This document shows, one piece after another, positions 33,771 to 45,425 of a stretch of 64,000 nucleotides of DNA. The notes beneath the pieces were generated by a model. The model had not been told where the DNA came from, made no database searches, and was given only the letters and a program-made list of their open reading frames with translations. Every line of letters starts with the position of its first letter. The stretch's first letter is position 1. This stretch comes from Clarkia xantiana subsp. parviflora (taxonomy: Eukaryota > Streptophyta > Magnoliopsida > Myrtales > Onagraceae). The position numbers and the translations under genes are program-made. The stretch spans positions 22,222,452-22,286,451 of the forward strand of contig JAPTYO010000002.1 of NCBI GenBank assembly GCA_036873135.1, read 5' to 3'.

Positions 33771-34954
33771 ACACACTACTTGCTGAGAAATATTGCTATA
33801 CGCAAAAATACTTGGCAGGTTGCAACACATATAGCGGCAAGCTATTCAGGAAAGAAGGGCAATATGCATAATGCATCATGCAAACAATCAGGAGAACTTC
33901 TCAACTTATCAATCAGAAAGTGGCTATCGGTCACGACTGCAGGGACTATGTCTACGATACTAGTCATCCACATTCAATAAACACAGACTCGGCGGAACAA
34001 GCAGAAGTTGCCACCGTCATCTCCAAACAAAACCTATAGTGCGCAAGTCGCAACATCCTATGCTCTACCCATCTCGCCATGCCTTGGAGTCTAGCTAAGA
34101 AGGGCGATCACAACACTAAACAATGCGCGACGTACAGTCGCAACTACGGACATCATGTTCATCGTTTAAGGATATATATCCTATCTCTCAAGTCCAAAGC
34201 ATATGGACAACGTAGATAACTCAAGGTATGAAATATTACTAACAAGTTATCACATAATTACTATGGAAAACAGGTCCAGGTGACGAAATATCATGCAAGC
34301 AAAAGCATGAACAAAGAATTGTCAACATTAACCCATTCACAAAGGGTTCAACATGCTGGAAGCAGATAGCCCAACAGCAACCAAGAGCCTACGTCATCTC
34401 TAAGGACTTATGGCAAAGAGTTCATAATGTCAACAACAAATGCAAGAATGATTGTTTCAACATTCAGCACAACATAGCTCTTCAACATAAGGGCGACAAT
34501 CAGCAATCAACAAACACTTATCTCAGTAGGAGTAACGCTCCTCCTTGGGCCGGTCCCTCGACCGGGGGGCAGAAGACACCTCTGCACAACCCTCAACTCT
34601 ATTTCCTTTATTACAAGAAGGAATTAGCACGGTCATACTCAGCATAAAGAACTAAGAATCGCTCGAGGAACGCGCCCCTGCGTCGGATCTTTCGAATTAT
34701 GCTAAGAACAGAAACTGCAAGACAACGATATCCTGGAAAATGCTATCAACAATCCAGTCAGTGCGCAAACACGCACCAACACTTATTTAAGTACTTATGC
34801 AACAGACGCTCCATACGAGACAATCGCGTACGTACAAGACTTATTAGTCTTCGTGCAACAAGTAACAAGCATCGTGAAGGGGGGCAACCTCTTCAACACA
34901 TTAACCTTGCATGACAACACCGAGCGCATACTCGCAGCATACAAGTTTACAATG

Positions 34955-35075
34955 GTGGATTATTTTCTAAGTGTTTCCATGTACGTGCATACATGTCGAC
35001 AAGAATGCATGTCGACAAGGAGAAAAATATTCTCTAAGTATTTCCATGTACGTACATACGTGTCGACAAAGATGG
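34955..35075 (+). repeat. Short form of the TTCTAAGTGTTTCC/GTCGACA repeat (element A)
   Basis: About two units of the 66-bp repeat that is amplified to about nine units in element B (55060-55660). Units hold TTTCTAAGTGTTTCCATGTA followed by GTCGACAAG. Confidence 0.8.
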
Positions 35076-35141
35076 ATTGCGCACAGCAAGTAGCTATGCC
35101 TCCTAATCACACCTACAATGCTCATTGACAAAGTCAACGCG

Positions 35142-36090
35142 CGTATCAAGGTTAACGCGCATATCAACATCAATGCGCGTATCAAGGTTAACGCGCATAT
35201 CAACATCAATGCGCGTATCAAGGTTAACGTGCGTATCAACATCAATGCGCGTATCAAGGTTAACGCGCGTATCAACATCAATGCGCGTATCAAGGTTAAC
35301 GCGCGTATCAACATCAATGCGCGTATCAAGGTTAACGCGCGTATCAATATCAATGCGCGTATCAAGGTTAACGCGCGTATCAACATCAATGCGCGTATCA
35401 AGGTTAACGCGCGTATCAACATCAATGCGCGTATCAAGGTTAACACGCGTATCAACATCAATGCGCGTATCAGGGTTAACGCGCGTATCAACATCAATGC
35501 GCGTATCAAGGTTAACGCGCGTATCAACATCAATGCACGTATCAAGGTTAACGCGCGTATCAACATCAATGCGCGTATCAAGGTTAACACGCGTATCAAC
35601 ATCAACGCGCGTATCAAAGTTAACGTGCGTATCAACATCAATGCGCGTATCAAGGTTAACGCGCGTATCAACATCAATGCGCGTATCAAGGTTAACGCGC
35701 GTATCAACATCAATGCGCGTATCAGGGTTAACGCGCGTATCAACATCAATGCACGTATCAAGGTTAACGCGCGTATCAACATCAATGCGCGAATCAAGGT
35801 TAACGCGCGTATCAACATCAATGCGCGTATCAAGGTTAACGCGCGTATCAACATCAACGCGCGTATCAAAGTTAACGTGCGTGTCAACATCAATGCACGT
35901 ATTAAAGTTAACGCGCGTATCAACATCAACGCGCGTATCAAAGTTAACGTGCGTATCAACATCAATGCGCGTATCAAAGTCAACGCGCGTATCAAAAGTC
36001 AACGCACGTATCAAAAGTCAACGCGCGTATCAAAAAGTCAACGCACGTATCAAAAGTCAACGCGCGTATCAAAAAGTCAACGCACGTGAC
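35142..36090 (+). repeat. 18/36-bp tandem array (element A)
   Basis: About 24-27 copies of a 36-bp unit made of two related 18-mers, GCGCGTATCAAGGTTAAC and GCGCGTATCAACATCAAT, degenerating to about 19-bp units after 35990. Because the period is divisible by three and the unit lacks stops in several frames, open frames of over 300 codons appear on both strands. They are artefacts and are not annotated. Confidence 0.95.
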
Positions 36091-36539
36091 CAAGTTCCAC
36101 GCACATACTAAAGTTGATACGTACCATGGAAGGAACTAACGTCCTAAGGGGCTATCATGCAAACGGGGGATTAACGCGACAAACCGTAAGAATCAAACGC
36201 GGCAACGCTTAAGGAAATTTTTTCTCTAAGGCATCAAGACGACAAGTGACTATGCCTAAAGTTATTGGGCAATCCCCGTCAACCAAAAAACCCGCCAAGA
36301 AGGAAAATCATGCATATCGACCAAAAAAGCTTCTACGCGAAGATACGGGAAATTCTACATCAAATACCCACGGAAATGGAAAATCGCCTAAATTATGGAC
36401 AAACGACGATAATGATGGCAATCGATCAGCAATTACTCGACGTATAAACATCAACAAGCAGTCCCACATGTCGACAACGAAAAATGACTTAAACAAACAA
36501 CAACACGGTGACATCGGCATTCAAGTCGAAGCTGTCCTG

Positions 36540-36960
36540 AGAATTCGAGTTTCCAAACTACCTCAAAACGTGACGAAAAGTATCCCAATGGACTCCCCTG
36601 GTCGAGACGATTCCGGAAAGGTAAGGACCGCGACGAGACGAGGCCGGGAAGGCGGCGCGTGGGCCACACGCTCCGGCGAAGGGGCTCCACTCGCGGCGGC
36701 GCGTGAGGGCGCGTGCGGGGTCTTCTGGCGGCTCCGAAGGTGGCGCTGGAATCCTTGGGACGAACCGAGTCGAATGATGGTGTCAACTTCCAAAAACAAG
36801 CCAAAAATCAGACTCGAAACTGTCAAAACGTATCTAGGCTCCACGACGGCAAATAAATTTTGTACACAAAAGCAATTTCGGGAAAGGGTGAATGAATTAC
36901 CTGCAAAGGGAATGGAATGGTGAACTCCCAAGGTGCTGGAAGGATAAATGGGGATGTGTG
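36540..36960 (-). other. GC-rich antisense open segment conserved in elements A and B
   Basis: A GC-rich block in otherwise AT-rich retroelement DNA. It is open on the antisense strand of A (36563-36976, 137 codons, with a hydrophobic stretch RYVLTVSSLIFGLFLEVD) and also on the sense strand (36246-36923). The matching block in B is 53940-54280. In B part of the GC-rich interior is deleted, so conservation of the frame is imperfect. It may be a captured host fragment or an antisense ORF as known in some Tat-lineage elements. Not recognised. Confidence 0.35.
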
Positions 36961-37499
36961 TATTTACTAATCCCAAAGAGATGCTTTATGGATAAGGATC
37001 AAAGTATTAGTTTACCTACACTCAAGACTAAACCCCTACGGTATACTCTACCCTCTCCTCTTAAAATATCTACTCCTATGCATGTCTTGACATTGCACGT
37101 ATCAAATCCATTACTATACACGTATGTTGCAATCACATGATTCATGATTCGGTAATCACTTAGTCATTTTAGAAACGTACGATTTCTATTTCTTGCATTG
37201 CGTAATTACAATCTTGCCATGACTATTACTTATGTATGCATGTGGATAGAGACATGTTCGCATAGCGTATTACCGATTACTCATGTCTCCGACGATAATC
37301 ATACTTGCGCATATACATTTCCTATTGCACTAACCATGATGATAGGAAACAAAGTCATTCGGTCGGAAAATCAAGCGACGGACGAAATCAAGATGCTTGC
37401 GTCCGACCAACAATCAAAACCGAAAGGTTAGCGTCAAAATCAAATTGGACAAATATCCTAACTTAAAATAGAGTCAAGAAAGGTTCTAAACCGTTACTT

Positions 37500-37513
37500 G
37501 ACTCGGGGGCAAG
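37500..37513 (+). promoter_or_regulatory. Polypurine tract of element A
   Basis: ACTCGGGGGCAAG lies directly before the 3' LTR start TGATGG. The same string precedes the 3' LTRs of B (53346-53359, minus) and C (52143-52155). Confidence 0.75.
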
Positions 37514-38337
37514 TGATGGATAAATGTCCAATTCGGGTTCGTATTTACATTTCGGGCCTCGTAAACGTATCGAAAATTACATCTCGGTTTAAAAACACCT
37601 CCCACGGTATAAAAACGGTCCGGAAGCGCGTTTACGCGCGTCCGGACCGGACCTCCGGTTGCGCAAAGCAACCCGGACATCCGGATTGCAATGCAATCCG
37701 GACCTCGCCGAATTGCCCAAATTCGACGAGGTCCGGATTACCTTACGGGTATCGCGCGACTACCGTATCCGCGATTACCGTTGCGTGTAGAGAAGTCAAG
37801 TTCGCACATTACCAATATGGATGATGGTTACCGCATGATCTTGAACCGTCATCAAACCGCTCTAAAACCGGGTCCAGTCCCAAGAAAGCCTATAAATAGA
37901 AGGTCTTGGCCACCCATTTGGACACATTCTCTCATTTGCCCAACTTTGGTATTTTGAGCTCTGACTTCTCTCTAGAAATTCTCTCTCTCTAGAAATTACC
38001 TTTTTGCCATTATAGTGACTTAAGCATCGGAGAGGGCTCCGCTAGCACCACCCCCCCTCTCCGTGCTAGCATTGGTCCTTCGTGCAGGAACCATTGCTCA
38101 GACAGCCGCATTTGCGCACAATCCACCGCCTTCCGAGACTCAGAAATTTCCTTGAGACACGACCTTACCGAGTCACAACCTTACCGAGTCACAGCCGTAC
38201 CGACACACAGACCTCATACGGGAGCAAGTCCGAACACTCGTCAGTGGCCCAACCTCCTCCTGACGGAAGGGTTGCAAAAGCCCGCACAACTACGCGAACA
38301 GACGCGTCTCCACGACCTTGTTCACCCGGACGCAACA
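37514..38337 (+). repeat. 3' LTR of element A
   Basis: 824 bp. It matches the 5' LTR except for an extra 25 bp of CCGG-rich sequence near 37660-37700 and scattered substitutions. Confidence 0.95.
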
Positions 38338-38342
38338 GGTGT

Positions 38343-39233
38343 GATTGGGTAAAGCTGGTGTGGTTTTCCGTGCTCTCGGTTCGGCCTGATGGGGTGCAAA
38401 ATTTATCTGTTGCGGCTTGGTTATCTAAGTTGAGGGTTGCACCAGGCTGGGGCAAGCAAGAGCGTGTAAAGCGTTGGTTGCTAATAGGTATAACTTGCTG
38501 GAATATATGGAAGGAGCGCTGTCGTGCTTTACATAACAATGTCGAACCGAACCCATGCAATATAGCAGACACAGCTTTTAGCGATCATAATGAGTTTTGG
38601 GGCACCCGAGGAAGTCATTCTACTACGTCTTGCGATCCAGGAATAACTACTTCATCCCACAATCCAATGCAGTTGTCACATGTCTCTCATTGGACAACTC
38701 ATCCAAGTGGTACGATCAAGATTAACTGTGATGCGTCGTTGAAAGGTCGGGAGAGACGAGGGGCTATTGGGGGCATTGCTCGATATGAATTATGTGACGT
38801 GGTTGGAGGGTTTAGTCGGCTTGATGGGTCTTAAAGTGTGTTGGAGCTTGAAGTTCGGGCAATTTGTGATGGACTGAATCTGGCCATCGAGAAGGGTTGG
38901 GATAGGGTAATCATCGAATCGAATTCGAAGGAGGCGATAGACAGTATCTTGGGGAGTGGTCGATGCGTTGACTGGAGGATTTCAAGTCAAGTCTCTAATC
39001 TTCGACAACGGGCGAAAGCGTTATGTATGGTGGCTTGCTCAGCTGTTCCGAGACAAGCGAATTTATGTGCTAACTGGATTGCAAACCAGGCTAGAAGGAG
39101 GTCGTGTGTTAGTGGTTGGGTTTCCACATTCCCGTTGTCCCTTTTATCTTCGTATGAAGGATCAGGTTTATATCCCGCCTTAAATTTACCGATACTTGGT
39201 TTCTCTAATACATGTGTTCTTTGGCTAAAAAAT
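38343..39233 (+). mobile_element. LINE 2, right part (RNase H domain and tail)
   Basis: Continues the LINE frame from 27744. The RNase H domain (RVT_3 type) reads IKINCDASLKG (Asp), VLELEVRAICDGL (Glu), VIIESNSKEAID (second Asp replaced by Asn) and RQANLCANWIANQA (last Asp replaced by Asn). A TAA interrupts it at 38832-38834. These changes make it inactive. The 3' end has a short A-rich tail (39226-39233), followed by ATAACATTTTA, the presumed target duplication. Confidence 0.87.
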
Positions 39234-39430
39234 ATAACATTTTACTATAGAAGTTAAGTAATTAACTTAATTTTCTTTTTATTTAGTTAATTGATGATGA
39301 TGATGTCATGCTGATGTATAGAAGCTGATGTCACAATGTTCTCATCAATCCTAGCATTGTATAAATAGAGGTTGACAGCATATTTTTAGCTTTGAGGTTG
39401 ATTTATGAAATACAAGAGAATATTTTGAAA

Positions 39431-39442
39431 TGGTATCAGAGC
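39431..39442 (+). promoter_or_regulatory. Copia primer-binding site of D1
   Basis: TGGTATCAGAGC, complementary to the 3' end of initiator methionine tRNA, as in most plant copia elements. Confidence 0.85.
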
Positions 39443-39662
39443 CACTCTGCAACCCTACCACTGGCGGCGGCGGCGCTAATCAGCTCTCTTCATTGAGCTC
39501 GCCTGAGCTCTACCTTCTATTTCTGAGATCTGTCTTCGATTAGATTCATTTCACATTTGCATCTTAGGTAGCCTTCATTGCTGCTGATTTCTGCATCTTA
39601 AGTAGCCTTCATTGCTACTATTTCTTGCTTTTTCTCGCTGTGTTTTCCTTCTCTTCGTCGCG

Positions 39663-40545
39663 ATGGCTAATGAAAGAGAAACAGGTGATCGATTTTACAT
39701 ACACCCATCTGATATCACTACTGGATCCATCATTGAGTTTCAGTTGTTGGGTACTGAAAAGTACCAAACCTAGAGTTGTGCCATGAAGGAAAGTCTATTG
39801 ATTAGAAACAAGTTGTGCTTCATATATGGTTCCTGCACTCGTGAGTCTGTTCCATTAGACCAGAGAACCAAATGGGATAGGAGCAATGCTATGGTGAATG
39901 CTTGTTTAAGGAAATATGTTGCCAAAAGCCTAGTGAGTGGCCTAGTCTATAACCCCACAACAGAATCAATCTGGAATAATCTAAATGAGATGTATAACAA
40001 GGTACATGGTACCAGGAATTTCCAGCTCACAAGAGAATTCTACCATGTCACTCAGGGAACCATGTCTATCACTGACTATTTTGCGAAACTCAAAACCATG
40101 TGGGATGAACTTGCAGCTATAGATGATCTGGTCCTGCTCCATGAAGAAGATATAACACTGCTTAATGAACACAATGAGAAACAAAGGCATATTCAACTTC
40201 TCATAGGTCTAAATGAAACATATGGAACTGTGAGGACGAATCTGCTCATGAGGACACCACTTCCAAGCCTAGGAGGTGCTTATTTTGTACTCCTACAAGA
40301 AGAAGATCAGCGCATAGTCTCTAGACAGAACATGACTGAAGTAATTGAGAATGGAACTGCTTTATTCTCTAACAAGAAAGGAAACCCTGGAGCTCAAAAG
40401 AATGGAGGACCAAAGAGAACTGACAAGACTCCTTGGCTATGCAGTTTCTGTGGAAAGAAAGGCCATGGAGTTGACACTTGATGGATCAAACATCCTGAAC
40501 TCAAGAAAAAAAATGGAAGGCTGCAAATATGGTTTCAGGAGATGA
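39663..40545 (+). pseudogene. Gag of copia element D1
   Basis: Starts MANERETGDRFYIHPSDI, typical of plant copia Gag, with a TAG at 39771-39773 where Trp is usual. The UBN2-type Gag domain follows (39783-40480; LREF/LTREFYHVTQGT, ITDYFAKLKTMWDEL, HIQLLIGLNETYGTVRTNLL). The zinc knuckle CSFCGKKGHGVDT loses its last Cys to TGA at 40480. Confidence 0.85.
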
Positions 40546-40669
40546 TGGAGGATTATATATTTCTGATGACCCACTTTCAAACTCTAATTCTGGATCTTCA
40601 TTAACTAAGGATCGGGTTGGAAAGCTTGAAGCAATCTTGCAGTACATGGAGAAGGGAAAATGACATGTT

Positions 40670-42902
40670 GAAGCTGCTGCTAACATGGCATGTAACTTTC
40701 ATGGTTATAACACTATGAAATGGATAGTATATTCTGGAGTCACTGATCACATGACATATAATCGTGAATGGCTTTCTGATTTGAGACCAAATGACAGTAC
40801 ATAAAAATTTGTTCATCTCCCAAATGATGAAAAATACAAAGTCACTCACATTGGGAATTGTCAGCTCAATGAACATTGCACACTTAGAAATCTGCTTCTT
40901 ATTCCAGATTTCAAGTTCAACTTGATTGCAGTATCTCGATTACCATCACAACTGAATTTCTCTGTGATTTTTCATCATGAATCTGTGGTGATACAAGACC
41001 AAGAAGATGGGAAGAATTTGGGGACTGGAGTTCTCAGTAAGGGACTCTACATTCTCAAAGCACAAATGAAGAATAAAGTCGTAGCTGCTGCTATTACTTC
41101 AAGAAAGCTTGATGGAGATCCCTTGTTGTGACATCAAAGGCTAGGACACATTTCATTTTCGAAGCTATCTAAGCTAGTTAACAAACCTTTGTCTCCAGGA
41201 TTTGAAAGGAGAATAAATTAGTGCACACTATGTTCACTAGCCAAACAAACTAGACTCCCCTTCCCTACTAGTTACTCTCATGCTACTAAACCTTTTGAAC
41301 TTGTACATCTTGATTTATGGGGGCCTTAAAAACTCCTAAGATCAAAGGGTATCCGTATTTTCTCACAATAGTAGATGATTTTACTAGAAACACTTGGGTT
41401 TATTTGTTGAGAAATAAAAGTGAAGTTCTTACATATCAAGAATTTTATTCTTTTGATCAAGAATCAGTTTAATGCTACCATAAAGATCCGCAGAAGTGAT
41501 AATGAAGGGGAATTCAAAAATGATATGGTCGATTCTTTGTTCAAACAATTAGGAATCATTCATCAAACCAGCTGCTCATTTACACCTCAACAAAACTCAA
41601 GAGTTGAGCGTAAACACAAACATCTCCTAAATGTTGCAAGGGCTGTCAGGTTAAATGCTTATGTCTCTCTCAGATATTGGGGATATTGCATAATGGCTGC
41701 CTATTACTTAATAAACTTGCTGCCCTCAGAAGTTCTAGGAGGAAAAACACCTCATGAAAAGCTTTTTGGTGAGGCTCCTTCACTAAGCCACATCAAAACT
41801 TTTGGATGTCTTTGCTATGCAACTCGGTTGAATAACAATGACAAATTCTCACCTAGGGCTGAAGCAGATGTGTTTATGGGTTATTCTAATACCCAGAAAG
41901 GATACATAGTCATGAATCTATCTGACTCAATTTTCCATGTGAGCAGAGATGTACGATTCAATGAAAGTGTTTTCCCATTCAGTTTGAACAGAAGAGAACT
42001 CCACCAAAAATTTCCTCAACTGAAAGATGGCAGCACAAGATCAGTCCCTTATGCAGATGATACTGATGCAAATGAGCATATTGCAACAAATGAAGATGAA
42101 GATCAAAATGAGAATCCCGATGAAGATCCTAATATTAATCCAATTCAGGATGACCAACCTCCTGAGATCCATTCAACAGCTCCACAGGTGAGAAAATATT
42201 CGAGGAATGTCAGACCTCCTGTCAAACTTGCAGACTACATCACACCAACCATTAGATCAAATGTAGCTTATGATATTGAAAACTTTGTGAAATATGATAG
42301 CATTTCAGTCTCCCAAAAATGTTTTCTAGCTGAAACAGCAAAGATAAAAGAACCATTCTTTTATGACGAAGCTTCAAAAGACCCAAATTGGATCTCAGCA
42401 ATGCAACAGGAGATTCATGCACTGCAAGAAAACAACACATGGAGGATCACAGATCTGCCACCAGGGAAGAAAGCAGTAGGCTGCAAGTGGGTATACAGAG
42501 TCAAGTACAACTCGGATGGATCTCTTGAGAAATACAAAGCAAGATTGGTCGCTAAGGGATACACACAAGTTGAAGGTTCAGATTTTGAAGAGACTTTTCT
42601 CCCGTTGCAAAGATGTCCACAGTAAGAACATTAATTGTTGTTGCTGCGGCAAAGGATTGGGAGATATCACATATGGATGTAAGTAATGCTTTTCTCCAAT
42701 GAGACCTCTCAGAGGAAGTTTACATGAAGATACATGAGGGATTTCAAAAAGATGGTATTGATGCCTCTTCAAAAACAAAAGTTTGCAAACTTTTAAAGTC
42801 ACTCTGGACTCAGACAAGCATCCAGACAACGAAACATAAAATTGACTCAAGCCTTATTGAGAAATGGCTATTCAAGAAGTCATTCAGATTATTCATTATT
42901 CA
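40670..42902 (+). pseudogene. Pol (protease, integrase, partial RT) of copia element D1
   Basis: The protease site reads IVYSGVTDHM where D-S-G is required, so the catalytic Asp is Tyr. The GAG-pre-integrase part (HQRLGHISFSKLSKL) lies at 41131-41230. The integrase core (41290-41650) keeps its acids: VDDFTRNTW, KIRRSDNEGEF and NSRVERKHKH. RT begins [38 protein letters not shown] (42490-42600), then shifts frame, continuing [11 protein letters not shown] to about 42790. It is not functional. Confidence 0.88.
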
Positions 42903-42903
42903 T

Positions 42904-43246
42904 TGTTTTAGAGAGAAGAACCCTCAACCCCACATCCTGACAGTTTCGACCGAACCATATCCCTCACCAAGGGTGTGCCAAATTGCCTTCGAGCAAACTC
43001 TCTAGAGATCTGTCCCCGTGCCAAGAATCGATCAGAGGCTTTGCTGTGGAGCTTGCACCACGTAGGGCTTCTCTAACAAGAACCTCTACGGGTCCCGACC
43101 GGAGGATCGTGAACTCCCTCTTGAGAAGATCTTGGGTCTACGGATCATCTTAAAGGTATGTGTGAAACTTCCGCTGCGTAATTCCAATTACTATTAGCAT
43201 GTACATTGTTTAAGTATCCGTAGTGATTACTCCCCGTAATCTAACA
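42904..43246 (+). repeat. 5' LTR of copia D2
   Basis: 343 bp from TGTTTTAG to CTAACA, ending one base before the copia PBS. The left edge is set by the end of D1 coding similarity and a TG; without the partner LTR it is not proven. Confidence 0.6.
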
Positions 43247-43247
43247 G

Positions 43248-43260
43248 TGGTATCAGAGCC
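43248..43260 (+). promoter_or_regulatory. Copia primer-binding site of D2
   Basis: TGGTATCAGAGCC, the initiator-methionine tRNA PBS. Confidence 0.85.
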
Positions 43261-43833
43261 TGTGTTAAGAGTTCATGATTTTGATAAATTTGATGTTCTT
43301 GAAATTTAAATATGAAATCCGAAATTTTAAAAAGAAAATTTTAAAATTTTCGATTTTTTAGGGTTCATGGTGAAACCGAAATTTTCATGATGTTCTTGGT
43401 TAAATTTGATGTTCATGATCTTCAAGAAAAGTGTAATGTTTATCAAAATCAAACATTGGATTGTAGATCTTATTAAAATTTGATCTTGAAATTTGACAAC
43501 TTGTTCCTAATTTGGTGTTTGTGCTAATAATTGTAATGATTTTTCAAGGTAAATTTTTTAATTTCTTGGTCACCAAGCAAGTAAATTTCAGCACACACAC
43601 ATTAGAATATTGTTTACCATATTTTAATTTTTTAATTAAGTTAACAATATATCTATAATTAGGAACATAAGGATAGATTCACATAAATATATAGAAATAT
43701 ATATATCACTATCAATATATCTAAATATTTAATAGGGTTAAAGATATTGTTAATAGATTTTATTGCCTAAAAGATTGAGAAAATATATTGTCAGTATATT
43801 TGTTACCCTATTTAAAATATTGACAACAAATAA

Positions 43834-43835
<2 letters not shown>

Positions 43836-43895
<60 letters not shown>

Positions 43896-43903
43896 CCGAA
43901 TTT

Positions 43904-43937
<34 letters not shown>
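43836..43937. repeat. (TA)n microsatellite in D2 leader
   Basis: Two long TA runs separated by GAACCGAATTTTACA. Confidence 0.95.
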
Positions 43938-43941
<4 letters not shown>

Positions 43942-44149
43942 ATTGATTTAATCTTAGAGATAGAATCTTAGCAATAAATATATATATGTTATATTTTGGC
44001 CGAATTATATATATGTATATATATATATTTAATATTGGAAATTATTTTATATAATTAATGTTACTTGGTGGTTAAGTTAATTATTTTTGGACTTTAAAAC
44101 CCTACTTGGGCTACAAGTAAACATTGCGGCCCAACCTTTAAAATTTAAT

Positions 44150-44465
44150 TATTGGGCCGGTCCAATATATTAAACCGGGACGGATTTAAATCGAACTGGG
44201 TTTTCTCAATCAGTTAGACCTAATCAGGTCGGGTCGAACCGGGGTAATTAAGTGGATCTAACCGGTTTTGTGTGTTGAACAGAACCAAACCCTATTTTAT
44301 TGGACCGTATCGGACCGAACCAGATTTTGAAATTTAAAACTGGACCGAACCAAACCGGATTTGCCGGACCGAACTGAACTGGATCTGCCGGATCGGGCCG
44401 AACCGGATTTTTTGAACCAGACCGAACCGGACCAAACCGAACCGAAATGTTTTTCAAAACCGAAT
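44150..44465. repeat. ACCGAACC/GGACCG low-complexity block
   Basis: Dense, irregular words such as GGACCGAACC and AACCGGAT, similar in style to the MITE at 22971-23298. No clear terminal repeats were found. A minus-strand frame here is a repeat artefact. Confidence 0.7.
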
Positions 44466-45425
44466 TCAAGTCAATTAAATAAAAATATGGTGGTCAAGTT
44501 TTAAAATCCAAATGTTTTTGAACCTCTAAATGGACTACACAGTGCTCATAGGTTTGCTAACATTTATGCCTTATTTCGATTATGAGGATGGATCTCGGAG
44601 ATACATGTTTTTGGGACTGGATTAATTAGAGGGCTGAATTGCAATTGTTTATTATTCAATATATATTAATGCATGATTAGAAATGTCGTCTTGACATAGT
44701 CAAGCTAGCTGAACATTTCATGTTGTGGGCGGAGCCTTGGTTAAATATATGAAATGCGCACTAGGATAGACATGTTGTGATGGTTGTAAATGCCTAGGAT
44801 TCATGTCTAGAATGTTGCGTAATTGAATATAAACATGAATTGCAAATCAGCCCCCTAATGTTTAAAATTATTTTAAAAACTGAAAACCAGTCGCCAAATA
44901 TGTATGATTGTTGTGGAATTTTCATGTTTGACACATATGCTAGAATGTTGAGGATGTAGTTGCATTTGATAATTTACTTGTAAGTAGAATTATATATGCA
45001 AGCATGAGTTCCTCAGAACATTAGACGCATGACGCGTAAGCATGAGCGTGATTTGTTTGATGAATGTTACTTGCGTATGATAATTTACATGGTTAGTAGA
45101 ATTATATACGCATGAGTAAATTCATCGGAATATTTTCGAAAATACAAAGGGCCTTGGGAAAACCAAGATCGGGTATGCTTGTTTTAAAATTCCCGTTAAT
45201 TTGCGATTAAAATCGTTTTAAAATACTGATCTATTGGATCGAAAACGGCGATAATGTGAACTCTTTCACATCCATCTTCCATTAGTTTACTGGTGGTCAG
45301 TTGGTTTAGATGATTGAGGAATCATTATTTGTCGGATTCAATCTTAATAGATATCTGATGTATGCAACTCTTTCTCAAAATGTTGTTGTCTACCTAATAT
45401 TTGCATGATTATCAAAGTGTTAGCA

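Larger units (their letters stand above)
27745..38337 (+). mobile_element. LTR retrotransposon A, Gag-protease only, non-autonomous
   Basis: A complete element bounded by 5-bp direct repeats GGTGT (27740-27744 and 38338-38342) and inserted in LINE 2. LTRs are 27745-28543 and 37514-38337 (both TGATGGATAAATG...GACGCAACA). The primer-binding site starts TTGGCGCCGTCT just after the 5' LTR, and ACTCGGGGGCAAG precedes the 3' LTR. The only gene encodes Gag, aspartic protease and a second Gag-like part; I found no reverse transcriptase, RNase H or integrase in the remaining 5.8 kb, which is repeats and noncoding DNA. PBS, PPT and protease style point to Ty3/gypsy (Tat-like) ancestry. LTRs differ by a 25-bp indel and roughly a dozen substitutions by eye. 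Confidence 0.93.
39250..42903 (+). mobile_element. Copia retrotransposon D1, decayed and 3'-interrupted
   Basis: Order Gag-protease-integrase-reverse transcriptase, the Ty1/copia order. A short 5' LTR (about 39250-39430, left edge uncertain) is followed by TGGTATCAGAGC, the copia initiator-methionine PBS. The frame is broken by several stops and shifts. Coding similarity stops at about 42903 in RNase H/RT sequence (SDYSLFI), where element D2 begins. The rest of D1 and its 3' LTR are not in the window. Confidence 0.85.

Noticed and set aside
35142..36090. CRISPR-like array
   Set aside because: The units are contiguous with no unique spacers, in a plant retrotransposon; it is a simple tandem array.
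34967..36111. Open frames of 300-340 codons on both strands, and similar ones at 54942-56076
   Set aside because: They lie entirely in 18/36- and 66-bp tandem arrays whose period is divisible by three. The repetitive translations in several frames at once are artefacts.
44248..44469. 73-codon frame rich in Arg/Pro/Gly
   Set aside because: It is a translation of ACCGAACC low-complexity repeats.
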